From assembly GCF_017310645.1 (NCBI RefSeq), contig NZ_JAFLRH010000017.1, positions 236,475 through 300,474 on the forward strand: a DNA stretch of 64,000 nucleotides, read 5' to 3'. Under the pieces are notes generated by a model, which saw only the letters and a list, made by a program, of their open reading frames with translations, was not told where the DNA came from and ran no database searches. A program made the translations under genes and the position numbers. How positions within the stretch are numbered: position 1 is the stretch's first letter; each line of letters opens with the position of its first letter. Shown in pieces: positions 53,369-63,780 of the stretch. This DNA comes from Paradesulfitobacterium ferrireducens. GTDB lineage: Bacteria > Bacillota > Desulfitobacteriia > Desulfitobacteriales > Desulfitobacteriaceae.

Positions 53369-54583
53369 ATGAAAGACTACGGTATGAGATGGGTTAAGCT
53401 GGACAGTGCGGAAGAAGGAAAGCGGGCGTTGAAGCATATCGGGTCTGATCCCGGTGGGATTGCCTTAATGGCCGGGAAGGCGGTCGGACGGGCGATTAAG
53501 CTTGAAGGAGTTCCATTAAGGGTCGCCCATATTCTCAAGCAAGAGATGCTCGCAGCAGATGGAGATGCCGCAGTTCACCGCGATGTTATCACCAATGGCA
53601 TAGAGGCCACCGATATCATGCTGCTGGGTACTGTGCGCCAGTTGGAAAAGGTGGCAAATAAACTTCTGGCCCAACCGTTTGGCTTGAAGGATATTGGAAA
53701 AGCTCTGAAGGAACTTTTAAGCACACTCGAACCACGGAAGCCCCGTATCCTTAACTGCCGGGGAAAAGAGTTAACCTTAGGAGAACGCACTCTCATTATG
53801 GGTATTCTGAATGTGACTCCGGATTCTTTCTCGGACGGCGGGAAGTTTTATCACTTGGAAAACGCTTTGGAGCAGGCGGAGAAGCTCATTGCAGACGGAG
53901 CGGATATTCTTGACATCGGGGCTGAGTCAACCCGGCCGGGGCATAAAGAAGTTAGCGCCGAGGAAGAATGGAGCCGCTTGGAGCCTGTTTTGAAAGAGCT
54001 TGTGGGGAGGATTTCCGTTCCCATCTCGATTGACACCTATAAGGCTGAGGTTGCCGCTAAGGCCATTGAGGCGGGTGCCAATATCATCAATGATATCTGG
54101 GGGCTGCAGCGGGATCCGGATATGCCGAAGACGGTAGGGGATTACCAGGTGCCGGTGATTGTGATGCACAATCAAGATGGGACAGAGTATCGGAATATGA
54201 TGGGAGAAATCTTTTCTTTCCTGCGTCATAGCATCCATTTGGCCGAGGAGAATGGACTGAGCGGGGATCAGATTATCCTGGATCCGGGAATTGGCTTCGG
54301 TAAGACAACGGAGCAGAATCTGGAGGTTATGGCCCGCTTAGACGAGTTTAGAGCCTTAGGTCACCCGGTCCTCTTGGGTACTTCGCGCAAGTCCATGATC
54401 GGGAATACCCTGAAACTGCCGGTAGAGGAACGTCTGGAAGGGACGCTGGCCACCAGTGTCCTGGGCGTAGTGGCCGGGATGGACATGATACGGGTGCACG
54501 ATGTAAAGGATAACGTCCGAGCCATTAAGATGGCTGATGCGATCATGCGGGCGCAGAGAGGTGCCAATTATATCGGGGAGTGA
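53369..54583 (+). CDS. folP: Dihydropteroate synthase with N-terminal extension
   Basis: A 404-residue protein. Residues ~140-400 are a complete DHPS: GILNVTPDSFSDGG (about 148-161), DIGAESTRPG (about 182-191) and LGTSRKSMIG. DHPS joins p-aminobenzoate to pterin pyrophosphate. The first ~125 residues form an extra domain without a recognised motif; similar long forms occur in clostridia. AGGAGG precedes the ATG. folB and folK follow, giving three consecutive folate steps. Confidence 0.93.
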   Translation: MKDYGMRWVKLDSAEEGKRALKHIGSDPGGIALMAGKAVGRAIKLEGVPLRVAHILKQEMLAADGDAAVHRDVITNGIEATDIMLLGTVRQLEKVANKLLAQPFGLKDIGKALKELLSTLEPRKPRILNCRGKELTLGERTLIMGILNVTPDSFSDGGKFYHLENALEQAEKLIADGADILDIGAESTRPGHKEVSAEEEWSRLEPVLKELVGRISVPISIDTYKAEVAAKAIEAGANIINDIWGLQRDPDMPKTVGDYQVPVIVMHNQDGTEYRNMMGEIFSFLRHSIHLAEENGLSGDQIILDPGIGFGKTTEQNLEVMARLDEFRALGHPVLLGTSRKSMIGNTLKLPVEERLEGTLATSVLGVVAGMDMIRVHDVKDNVRAIKMADAIMRAQRGANYIGE

Positions 54584-54587
54584 GCGA

Positions 54588-55016
54588 ATGTTAAAAAGAA
54601 GAAAGGATGCCATTCACCTGCGGGGACTTGAGTTTTATGCCTACCACGGGGTGCTTCCGGAAGAAAATTTGCTGGGGCAGCGTTTTATTGTGGATGTTGA
54701 CCTCTTTTTGGATTTAGCCGGGCCCGGGCATAGTGACAAGGTTGAGGAGACCGTGAGCTATGCGGAAGTCTATGAAGTGGTGCGCGATTGTGTCAGCGGG
54801 GAGCGCCATCATCTGCTCGAGAGTTTGGCGGAAAGTGTCGCAGCCAAGATTCTCGCACAATTTCCCTGTGAGGAAGTGCGGGTAGAAGTGCATAAGCCGC
54901 AAGCGCCGGTACCGGGGATATTTTCCGATTTGGCGGTCGAAATCTGGCGCAGGCGTGACATTAACACGGAGCATAAAAAAACAGAAAAGATAATGACCGG
55001 AATGGACGGGAGTTAA
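54588..55016 (+). CDS. folB: Dihydroneopterin aldolase
   Basis: A 142-residue FolB: LRGLEFYAYHGVLPEE (catalytic region), VSYAEVYEVV, HHLLESLAE and VEVHKPQAPVPG. It cleaves dihydroneopterin in folate synthesis. ATG 54588 is close behind the folP stop and after GGGGAGTGA. The C-terminal ~20 residues are a charged extension. Confidence 0.93.
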   Translation: MLKRRKDAIHLRGLEFYAYHGVLPEENLLGQRFIVDVDLFLDLAGPGHSDKVEETVSYAEVYEVVRDCVSGERHHLLESLAESVAAKILAQFPCEEVRVEVHKPQAPVPGIFSDLAVEIWRRRDINTEHKKTEKIMTGMDGS

Positions 55017-55020
55017 ATTT

Positions 55021-55488
55021 ATGCAAGCGTATCTAAGCCTAGGGAGTAATATGGGTAATAAAGGGTATTATTTGAGGGAGGCGCTTAGGCTTTTAGGAGA
55101 GAACCAAAGGATTCGAATCATGGCCCAGTCTCACATCTATGAGACTAAGCCTTGGGGATATACGGATCAGGATGATTTTTGGAATGTTGCGGTTGAAATT
55201 GAGACAGAACTGGAACCTTTGGATTTGCTGAAAGTATGCCAGGAAATAGAAAACAGACTACAGAGAAAAAGGATTTTGCGCTGGGGCCCGCGCACGATTG
55301 ACATTGACATACTTCTCTATGATAATAGAGTTAGCAATTTAGAGCAGCTTAGATTGCCCCACCCGCGTATGGAGGAGCGAGCGTTTGTGCTTACCCCTTT
55401 GCGCGAAATTGCCCCCAGACTGGTTTTGCCCTCCGGACGCTCGATTCAGGAGGTAAGCGGAGAAGGGGAGGTAAAGCGGGTAGACTAA
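55021..55488 (+). CDS. folK: 6-hydroxymethyl-7,8-dihydropterin pyrophosphokinase
   Basis: A 155-residue HPPK with AYLSLGSNMGNK at the start and the signature WGPRTIDIDILLYDN (about residues 88-102). It makes the pterin pyrophosphate consumed by FolP. It starts 4 bp after folB, completing folP-folB-folK as in B. subtilis sul-folB-folK. Confidence 0.95.
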   Translation: MQAYLSLGSNMGNKGYYLREALRLLGENQRIRIMAQSHIYETKPWGYTDQDDFWNVAVEIETELEPLDLLKVCQEIENRLQRKRILRWGPRTIDIDILLYDNRVSNLEQLRLPHPRMEERAFVLTPLREIAPRLVLPSGRSIQEVSGEGEVKRVD

Positions 55489-55569
55489 CGAGGATTGGGC
55501 GAATCAGGTGTTTTCAGAAGAGCTAAGTTTCTAACGGTGTCATCCGCAAGGAGATACACGTTTGAAAAA

Positions 55570-55736
55570 TTTAGACTACTGACTACTACTCCGTTCGGCC
55601 GAAGAATTTATCTTCGGTTTGGCCGAACGGCGTAAGTCATCCTCAGACGGTAAGCTTCCTTTGGAGTTTCGCCTTCGGCGCGAATCTGCACTGTAGATTC
55701 GCGTCACTGGAGACTTACGTTCCTGAATTCTACTTT
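55570..55736. repeat. Structured element inside a heptad-repeat array
   Basis: Minus-strand heptads (ACTACTGACTACTACT) at 55572-55590 and CCTGAATTCTACT at 55722-55734 flank a ~130-bp foldable block. It contains a 10-bp perfect outer stem CCGTTCGGCC (55591-55600)/GGCCGAACGG (55621-55630) with inner GAAGA/TCTTC, a long stem CGTAAGTC (55631-55638)/GACTTACG (55712-55719), and inside it CGCGAATCT (55679-55687)/AGATTCGCG (55695-55703). No coding frame. With the terminator below it fills the gene-free stretch 55489-55856. Confidence 0.65.
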
Positions 55737-55808
55737 AAGTCATTACAGTTAATTAAGGTACCGCTTGGATCGGCACGACCGAGACGGTGAAGGATTAAAA
55801 ATATTGGG

Positions 55809-55837
55809 CACCTTCACGCCAAGTGAGGGTGTTTTTT
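55809..55837 (+). terminator. Terminator-like hairpin before the DUF2520 gene
   Basis: CACCTTCAC-GCCAA-GTGAGGGTG with TTTTTT; 20 bp before the next gene. It may end the fol transcript or attenuate the downstream one. Confidence 0.75.
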
Positions 55838-55856
55838 GATTTTGGGGTGAAAAAAG

Positions 55857-56726
55857 ATGAGATTTGGGATTATCGGGACGGGGGTAGTCGGCACCGCCCT
55901 GGCCATCAAACTGGAACAGGCCGGGTATGAGTGTGTAGGTGTTCATACCCGTAGTGAAAGCTCATACGCTCGATTCAGAGGCTATTTAACCAAGGATTTT
56001 CTGTCCTTAGATGTACTTGTGCCAAAGGTGGATATCCTGTTTGTTACGACCCAGGACGACGCGATTGGGACGGTTGCAGCGAATTTGGCAGAGCACAGAC
56101 TTTTCCGGGAAGGGCAGTTATGGGTTCATTGTTCCGGTTCGCTGCGGGCGCAAGTCCTTAAAGCGAAGCCGGACTTACCGGTAAAAACCCTATCTCTTCA
56201 CCCTCTGCAGGCATTTGCGACCGTGGATGAGGCCTTAGAAATCCTAGAGGGTACACATTTTGGAGTGGAGGGAGAAGGGGAAGAGAAAGGAGAGGAAATC
56301 GTCCGGGCGCTGGGAGGAATTCCGCACCGGCTGAACTCCGAACATAAATCCCTCTACCATGCGGGAGCTGTGATTGCTTCGAATTACATGGTTGTATTAG
56401 CGGCGCTGGCGGAAAGGTTATTCCTGGGGGCCGGCATCGAGCCGGAGGAAGCGCTGGAATCCCTGCTTCCTTTAATGAGCGGAACCTTACATAATTTAAG
56501 CAAAGTAAAGGTACCACGGGCTTTGACCGGGCCGATTGCCCGCGGTGACACGGAGGTTATTCAAGGGCACTTAAGCCAGCTGCCGGATGAGATTGCTGAA
56601 ACTTATCTGTCGTTAGGCAGGCATGCATTGGCGCTAGGCAAAGAAAAATTGGCGCTGGCGGGTAAAGAGTATCCGCCCCAGGTATGGCAGGAGTTAAGCG
56701 GGATATTTGCAGAGAAACAGGGATAA
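55857..56726 (+). CDS. Rossmann-fold/DUF2520 protein
   Basis: A 289-residue protein. The N-terminal Rossmann domain opens with FGIIGTGVVGTALA (dinucleotide-binding GxGxxG) and has VDILFVTTQDDAI. The C-terminal helical DUF2520 domain contains HAGAVIASNYMVVLAAL. It resembles ketopantoate and pyrroline reductases in architecture. Such genes are commonly next to panB/panC, as here, so a part in pantothenate synthesis (ketopantoate reduction) is a fair guess but unproved. Confidence 0.8.
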   Translation: MRFGIIGTGVVGTALAIKLEQAGYECVGVHTRSESSYARFRGYLTKDFLSLDVLVPKVDILFVTTQDDAIGTVAANLAEHRLFREGQLWVHCSGSLRAQVLKAKPDLPVKTLSLHPLQAFATVDEALEILEGTHFGVEGEGEEKGEEIVRALGGIPHRLNSEHKSLYHAGAVIASNYMVVLAALAERLFLGAGIEPEEALESLLPLMSGTLHNLSKVKVPRALTGPIARGDTEVIQGHLSQLPDEIAETYLSLGRHALALGKEKLALAGKEYPPQVWQELSGIFAEKQG

Positions 56727-56732
56727 TGGATT

Positions 56733-57611
56733 ATGAAAGGACTGAGCAGGAGAATGATTAGCACTTGGTTTATTAAAGAATTGAGAGCGCACGTACAGGG
56801 GGAGAAGCGGAAGGGTAAGAAAATTGCCATTGTTCCGACCATGGGTTATCTTCATCGCGGACATCTCAGTCTGGTAGAGGAGGCCAAGCGCGCGGGTGCC
56901 TTCGTGGTGATGAGTATTTTTGTTAATCCTCTCCAGTTTGGGCCGAAGGAAGACTTTGGGCGCTATCCGCGTGACCTCGAACGGGATAGCAGTCTGGCTG
57001 AGGAAGCGGGGGTCGATCTGCTGTTTCATCCGGCACTCGAGGAGATGTATCCCGAACCCATGTTAACCCTGGTCGAGGTGAAAGAACTTGATGCCGTATT
57101 ATGCGGGAAATCCCGGCCCGGCCATTTTACCGGGGTCGCCACGGTTGTGGCTAAACTTTTTAATATCGTGCAGCCGGATCTCGCTTTTTTTGGCCAGAAG
57201 GATTATCAACAGGTGCAGGTGATTCGCCGTATGGTCAGTGACTTAAATATGCCGGTGGAAGTACGGAGCGTTCCGATTGCGCGCGCAGAGGATGGATTGG
57301 CGCTCAGTTCCCGCAACGTCTATTTAAGCCCGCAGCAAAGGGCGGAAGCGGTGGTGCTGTATCAGAGCCTGGAGGAGGGTGCAGCCGCTATCCGCAAGGG
57401 AGAACGGAGCGCCCGTGCTCTAGAAAATTTAATTCGGGCCAAGATTAAGGCGGAAAGCAGCGGAGACATTGACTATGTCGAAGTAAGGGATGCTGCTGAT
57501 TTGAAGGAAGTGACGGAGATTGAGGGGCCGGTGGTAATTGCCCTGGCCGTAAAATTCGGTCAAACGCGCCTGATTGATAACAAAGTGGTGGAGGTGGGAA
57601 CAGATGTTTAG
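56733..57611 (+). CDS. panC: Pantothenate synthetase
   Basis: A 292-residue PanC with [14 protein letters not shown] (HxGH nucleotide motif, about residues 36-49), FGQKDYQQ and [10 protein letters not shown] (about 191-200). It condenses pantoate with beta-alanine. The start could be ATG 56733 or ATG 56754; ribosome sites are weak for both. panD overlaps its end; panB is not in the window. Confidence 0.94.
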   Translation: MKGLSRRMISTWFIKELRAHVQGEKRKGKKIAIVPTMGYLHRGHLSLVEEAKRAGAFVVMSIFVNPLQFGPKEDFGRYPRDLERDSSLAEEAGVDLLFHPALEEMYPEPMLTLVEVKELDAVLCGKSRPGHFTGVATVVAKLFNIVQPDLAFFGQKDYQQVQVIRRMVSDLNMPVEVRSVPIARAEDGLALSSRNVYLSPQQRAEAVVLYQSLEEGAAAIRKGERSARALENLIRAKIKAESSGDIDYVEVRDAADLKEVTEIEGPVVIALAVKFGQTRLIDNKVVEVGTDV

Positions 57612-57987
57612 GCATATGATGAAATCTAAAATTCACCGGGCTACGGTAACTGAGGCTAATCTCAAATATGTGGGAAGTATTACGATTGATTCGGCCTTGA
57701 TGGAAGCGGCCGATTTGCTTCCGAATGAACGGGTCCAGGTGGTGAACAATAATAACGGGGCAAGGTTAGAAACGTACGTGATTCCCGGGGAGGCCCATTC
57801 CGGGGTGATCTGCTTAAATGGAGCAGCAGCCCGGCTGGTGCAGGTCGGGGATGAGGTCATTATCATTTCTTATGGGATCTTTACGGATGATGCCGCTCGC
57901 TCCTACCAGCCCAAAGTGGTGTTTGTGGACAATGCCAACCGGCCGGTTAAGATTGCCCAGGAAGAGATACACGGGGAAAGGGATTAA
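57604..57987 (+). CDS. panD: Aspartate 1-decarboxylase
   Basis: A 127-residue pyruvoyl enzyme proprotein. The self-cleavage site is Gly24-Ser25 in YVGSITID; after cleavage Ser25 becomes the pyruvoyl group. It supplies beta-alanine to PanC. ATG 57604 has GGAGGTGG upstream and overlaps the panC stop region by 8 nt. Length equals the B. subtilis enzyme. Confidence 0.96.
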   Translation: MFRHMMKSKIHRATVTEANLKYVGSITIDSALMEAADLLPNERVQVVNNNNGARLETYVIPGEAHSGVICLNGAAARLVQVGDEVIIISYGIFTDDAARSYQPKVVFVDNANRPVKIAQEEIHGERD

Positions 57988-57988
57988 G

Positions 57989-58969
57989 ATGATACGCCAT
58001 AAAATCTTAGATCTCTTAGCTGAGCGGCCAGGGGAATTTATCTCAGGAGAACAGATCAGCCAAGAGCTAAATTTGACGCGGGCAGCAGTCTGGAAACAAA
58101 TGAAAGGGTTGAAGGAAGCCGGCTATGAGATTGAGGCCCAGACCAAAAACGGGTACCGCTTGCTCGCGAGCCCGTTGGCTCTTGATTCCTGGGCCCTGGC
58201 TCGAGAATTAGAAACCGAGAATCTGGGACGGGAACTTTATTTCTATGAAGACATCTCCTCCACCAACGAAAAAGCCAAAGAACTGGCACGTCAGCGTGCA
58301 GCCCATGGGGCAGTGGTCATCGCCAGACGGCAGAGCGCCGGACATGGGCGGATGCAACGGTTATGGGAGTCTCCCGCCGGAGGACTCTGGATGACCGTGG
58401 TGCTTAAGCCCAACCTATCCTTGGCCGAGGCTTCCAAGCTAACCTTGGTAACCGGTGTGGCTGTGGTGGATGCCCTGCGTGACTTGACCGGACTTAAGCC
58501 GGGAATTAAATGGCCTAATGATATCCTTTTTGAAGGAAAAAAGCTTGCCGGGATTCTCGCGGAAGTGGTGGGGGAATGGACCACGATTCAGACCATGGTG
58601 ATTGGCATCGGAGTCAATGCCAATATTGAACGAAAAGATTTAAGCCCTGAACTTCCGGCGGCATCTTTGCACGATCTGCTTGGGCGTAAGCTGGATCTAA
58701 ACCGGTTGGCGGCAAGCATCCTCAAATACCTGGAGCAAGGACTTAAAGAATTTGAACAGGATGGCTTTGCCCCGTTGCGCGAACTTTGGCTTGAGCGTGC
58801 TCTCGGGATTGGCCGGGAGTGTGCGATTGAAAAAGGGGGTCGGGTTTACCGGGGTATCATCCGGGGAATCGCTCCAGACGGGGAGCTGCTTGTAGAGGCA
58901 GAAGGAAAAGAGCATCATTTTTCTGCCGGGGAAGTACGCCTGCGGGCGGTCAACGGGGAGTATTTCTAA
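57989..58969 (+). CDS. birA: Biotin-protein ligase / biotin operon repressor BirA
   Basis: A 326-residue protein with an N-terminal winged helix (SGEQISQELNLTRAAVWKQMK), a central ligase domain (biotin loop SAGHGRMQRLW, about residues 117-127; KWPNDI) and a C-terminal SH3-like domain. It attaches biotin to carboxylases and, with its HTH, can repress biotin genes. It starts 1 bp after panD and sits in the pantothenate cluster. Confidence 0.95.
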   Translation: MIRHKILDLLAERPGEFISGEQISQELNLTRAAVWKQMKGLKEAGYEIEAQTKNGYRLLASPLALDSWALARELETENLGRELYFYEDISSTNEKAKELARQRAAHGAVVIARRQSAGHGRMQRLWESPAGGLWMTVVLKPNLSLAEASKLTLVTGVAVVDALRDLTGLKPGIKWPNDILFEGKKLAGILAEVVGEWTTIQTMVIGIGVNANIERKDLSPELPAASLHDLLGRKLDLNRLAASILKYLEQGLKEFEQDGFAPLRELWLERALGIGRECAIEKGGRVYRGIIRGIAPDGELLVEAEGKEHHFSAGEVRLRAVNGEYF

Positions 58970-59018
58970 GCCATAAGTATATGCAAAATCACGATCCATA
59001 TGATGAGGAGAAACTTCT

Positions 59019-59792
59019 ATGATTTTAGTATTTGATGTGGGGAATACCAATATTGTCTTAGGGGTCTATGATGAAGGACTGTTGATATACCACTGGCGCG
59101 TTTCCACTGAGAAATCGCGTACCGTCGATGAACATGCGGTGGTAATCAAAAATCTGTTTGACTTTAGTGGGTTGCGGTTTGAAGAGATGAAAGCGATTGT
59201 GATTTCATCCGTGGTGCCCCCGGTCATGCCGACGTTGGAAGCTTTGGCGCGCAAGTATTTCGGAGTGGAACCGTTGGTTATCGGCCCGGGTGTTAAAACC
59301 GGGATGCCCATTATTTACGACAATCCACGGGAAGTCGGAGCCGACCGGATTGTGAATGCGGTTGCCGCTTTTTCCAAGTATGGCGGCCCGCTGGTCATTG
59401 TTGATTTTGGCACGGCGACAACGTTCTGTGCCATTTCGGCCCAGGGCGAATATCTTGGCGGAGCGATTGCTCCCGGGATCGGGATTTCAACCGAGGCCTT
59501 GTTTCAACGGGCTTCGAAGCTGCCGCGAGTTGAACTGGTGAAGCCGAAGTCGGTGATTGCCAAGAATACGATTGCCGGGATGCAGTCCGGGATTTATTTT
59601 GGATTTACGGGTCAGGTGGATGGGATTGTGGAACGCATGAAAGCGGAGCTGGGGCCGGAAACCAAGGTGATTGCGACCGGAGGTTTGGCCGAGCTAATCT
59701 CAGAAGAATCGCGTATGATTGAAGTAGTGGACCCATTCCTCACCCTTGACGGCTTGCGTATTATTTATGAACGGAATGTGCGCAAGGGATAA
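59019..59792 (+). CDS. coaX: Type III pantothenate kinase
   Basis: A 257-residue ASKHA-fold kinase: [13 protein letters not shown] (residues 6-18), GADRIVNAV (about 107-115), DFGTATTF (about 129-136) and [11 protein letters not shown]. It phosphorylates pantothenate in the first CoA step, is insensitive to CoA feedback and uses monovalent cations. GAGGAG precedes the ATG. It follows panC-panD-birA, so pantothenate is made and used by adjacent genes. Confidence 0.95.
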   Translation: MILVFDVGNTNIVLGVYDEGLLIYHWRVSTEKSRTVDEHAVVIKNLFDFSGLRFEEMKAIVISSVVPPVMPTLEALARKYFGVEPLVIGPGVKTGMPIIYDNPREVGADRIVNAVAAFSKYGGPLVIVDFGTATTFCAISAQGEYLGGAIAPGIGISTEALFQRASKLPRVELVKPKSVIAKNTIAGMQSGIYFGFTGQVDGIVERMKAELGPETKVIATGGLAELISEESRMIEVVDPFLTLDGLRIIYERNVRKG

Positions 59793-59798
59793 CCCTAA

Positions 59799-59840
59799 AA
59801 TCATGAGGCACTTAATCATGAGGCACTTAATCATGAGACA
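59799..59840 (+). repeat. 15-bp tandem repeat, 2.8 copies
   Basis: Unit AATCATGAGGCACTT at 59799 and 59814, third partial copy at 59829 with one change. It lies just after coaX, before the dusB ribosome site. Confidence 0.8.
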
Positions 59841-59872
59841 ATGTGCATGTCTTACAGGAGAAGAACATATCT

Positions 59873-60841
59873 ATGAAACTAGGACCATATGAGCTTGCCA
59901 CGCCGGTATTTCTGGCTCCGATGGCGGGGGTGACGGATAAGGCCTTTCGGCAAACGGTTTATGCCGTTGGAGGCCGCTACACCTGGACGGAAATGATTAG
60001 CGATAAAGCCTTAAACTACCAAAACCCGCGTACCTTGAATATGATAGATGTGAGCGGGGAGCCTGCGCCCCGAATTGTTCAGTTATTTGGATCTGAGCCG
60101 GAGACGATGGCTCAGGCCGCCGGTTTGGCCATTGCCCACGGGGCGGATATTATCGATATCAACATGGGCTGTCCTACCCCAAAGATCGTGAAAAACGGCG
60201 AAGGCTCCGCCCTCTTGCGCGATTTGCCGCGGGCCCAGGAAATTGCGGCCCGGGTCGTAGACGCTGCCCGGAACGTTCCTGTCAGTGTAAAAATGCGTTT
60301 AGGCTGGGCCACGGATGAGCTGGTGGCTCCAGAGCTTGCCCGGCGGGTGCAGGAAGCAGGGGTCAAAATGGTTAGCGTGCACGGCCGGACCCGGGAACAG
60401 TATTATGGGGGTAAAGCGGATTGGACGCTGATTAGGCAAGTGAAAGAGGCGGTCAGCATCCCGGTCATTGGAAACGGAGATGTGTGCAGTCCGGAGGATG
60501 CCCGCCGGATGCTTGAACTAACCGGCTGTGACGGGGTAATGATCGGCCGGGCCGCGCTGGGGAATCCCTGGATTATCCCCCGTGTTCAGCGTTATCTTCT
60601 CACAGGAGACTTAGAGCCTGAGCCTGGGCTTTCGGAAAAAATCAACGTAGCTCTTGAACATTTCGATCGGCTGCTTCAGTATAAAGGGGAAAAAATCGGG
60701 CTCAATGAAATGCGCAAGCATGCGGTGTGGTATGTAAAAGGGATTAAACATGCCGCCCATATCCGCGACCGGATTATGCAAACCCAGACTGCGAAAGAAA
60801 TGAAGAACATTCTCTTGGGAATCTTGGACTCGCACGCATAG
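59873..60841 (+). CDS. dusB: tRNA-dihydrouridine synthase DusB
   Basis: A 322-residue FMN-dependent TIM-barrel enzyme: [13 protein letters not shown] (about residues 16-28), [21 protein letters not shown] (about 97-117, catalytic Cys in NMGCP) and [10 protein letters not shown]. It reduces uridine to dihydrouridine in tRNA. ATG 59873 with AGGAG 12 nt upstream. It precedes greA and lysS; yacF (dusB)-lysS is the order in B. subtilis. Confidence 0.93.
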   Translation: MKLGPYELATPVFLAPMAGVTDKAFRQTVYAVGGRYTWTEMISDKALNYQNPRTLNMIDVSGEPAPRIVQLFGSEPETMAQAAGLAIAHGADIIDINMGCPTPKIVKNGEGSALLRDLPRAQEIAARVVDAARNVPVSVKMRLGWATDELVAPELARRVQEAGVKMVSVHGRTREQYYGGKADWTLIRQVKEAVSIPVIGNGDVCSPEDARRMLELTGCDGVMIGRAALGNPWIIPRVQRYLLTGDLEPEPGLSEKINVALEHFDRLLQYKGEKIGLNEMRKHAVWYVKGIKHAAHIRDRIMQTQTAKEMKNILLGILDSHA

Positions 60842-60924
60842 TTTTGAAATAAATTGGTAGAATAGAAGAGCACCAAAAAATGTAGAAATCAGCACTAAAA
60901 ATATCGAGGGGGGAAACGGTAACC

Positions 60925-60953
60925 TTGACAATATTTTGCACCTTTCTTATAAT
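60925..60953 (+). promoter_or_regulatory. Perfect sigma-A promoter of greA
   Basis: TTGACA (60925-60930), a 17-bp spacer and TATAAT (60948-60953). It leaves an unusually long leader of ~120 nt before greA. Confidence 0.9.
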
Positions 60954-61081
60954 AACGAGTAATTGAGTGAAAGCCTAACCACAAAAAATTGGCGACAGAT
61001 AAGTCTAAGGGGCTTTATATATAGGAATGGCAATGCAGCCACCTTATAAGGCACAGGACGAGAAAAGGGAGCGAGAACGGA

Positions 61082-61552
61082 ATGCCCGAAAAAGAAGTAA
61101 TTTTAACTCTGGAAGGTTTAAAGAAGCTTGAAGATGAGTTGGAATATTTTAAGACGCAAAAGCGCAGAGAGATTGCAGAGAGGATCAAACAAGCCATTGA
61201 ATTCGGGGACATCAGCGAAAACTCCGAGTATGAAGATGCCAAGAACGAACAAGCATTTATCGAAGGAAGAATTATAACTCTCGAAAAGATGTTGAGAAAT
61301 GCCAAGGTAATCGATGATTACGAAGGGACCGACCTTGTTGTCTTAGGTTCAAAGATTTTGCTCAAGGATATTGATTACGGGGATGAAGAGGAATATACGA
61401 TTGTCGGATCGGCTGAAGCTGATCCCGGCACGAACAAGATTTCCAATGAGTCTCCGGTAGGTAAAGCTGTGCTGGGCCAAGCGAAGGGAACTGTGGTTGA
61501 AGTTAATGTTCCCGCAGGTGTTCTGCATTATCAAATTGTGGATATTATGTAG
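61082..61552 (+). CDS. greA: Transcription elongation factor GreA
   Basis: A 156-residue GreA: an N-terminal coiled coil (about residues 1-75) with the acidic tip [15 protein letters not shown] (catalytic D/E region), and a C-terminal FKBP-like domain. It enters the secondary channel of RNA polymerase and stimulates cleavage of backtracked RNA. ATG 61082; the promoter is consensus and the terminator strong. Confidence 0.96.
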   Translation: MPEKEVILTLEGLKKLEDELEYFKTQKRREIAERIKQAIEFGDISENSEYEDAKNEQAFIEGRIITLEKMLRNAKVIDDYEGTDLVVLGSKILLKDIDYGDEEEYTIVGSAEADPGTNKISNESPVGKAVLGQAKGTVVEVNVPAGVLHYQIVDIM

Positions 61553-61591
61553 AACCTATGAGTTCGATTGATGATTTAACATGTGTCTTTG

Positions 61592-61617
61592 AGGGAGGTT
61601 TTTTGCCTCCCTTTTTG
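61592..61617 (+). terminator. Terminator after greA
   Basis: AGGGAGG (61592-61598), loop TTTTTTG, CCTCCCT (61606-61612), then TTTT. Confidence 0.85.
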
Positions 61618-61626
61618 GTACATTAA

Positions 61627-63251
<1,625 letters not shown>

Positions 63252-63388
63252 CTTGGCTAGGTATTACACTTTTTCGATGTCTTATCGGATAAACATGAAA
63301 AGTTATCGATTCATTAGAAATTTGTTGTTAATAGAAGATATGTAACCGATAGTTGTCTTTAGCGTGAGTTTGTGCCAACTAGGCAAGA

Positions 63389-63417
63389 TTGAATAGTTTT
63401 TTGAGTCATGATATAGT
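63389..63417 (+). promoter_or_regulatory. Upstream rRNA promoter candidate (P1)
   Basis: TTGAAT (63389-63394), a 17-bp spacer and TATAGT (63412-63417). Confidence 0.5.
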
Positions 63418-63494
63418 ATCGAATGTTCGGTTAATGATCCGATCATAATACGGAATTAAAACTAACGGCAGAAACAGGAAAAATTAAAAAACCG

Positions 63495-63523
63495 TTGACA
63501 TCGAAAAGATGTTATGCTAAGAT
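63495..63523 (+). promoter_or_regulatory. Main rRNA promoter candidate (P2)
   Basis: TTGACA (63495-63500), a 17-bp spacer and TAAGAT (63518-63523), preceded by an A-rich stretch that could serve as an UP element. Confidence 0.8.
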
Positions 63524-63780
63524 AAGATTCCGTCAGCCGATTAAGGCAGCGAACATCCTGATCTTTGAAAACTAAACAACAAGACGCCAATGGAACTCGT
63601 CAGTAAAAGCTGAGCAATCAGCCGTAACTGAGAAAAATGATTTTGAGCAGTCAAAATCTCTTAAAATGCCTCGAGATACGAGGGAAGTGCTCGTCGAATG
63701 CTTGCCGTCTCGATAGTCCAGTAGGGCTATCGCACTTGTTGGCGCATTCGACACTCAGAACCTCGTGTTCTTCGTAAATT
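63524..63780 (+). ncRNA. Pre-16S rRNA leader
   Basis: Begins after the P2 promoter and includes the typical leader stretch CTTTGAAAACTAAACAA (63563-63579). Farther down, GTCGAATGC (63693-63701) pairs with GCATTCGAC (63744-63752), and inside it CGATAGTCC (63711-63719) pairs with GGGCTATCG (63724-63732). The leader together with the promoters fills the gene-free stretch from 63252. Confidence 0.75.
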
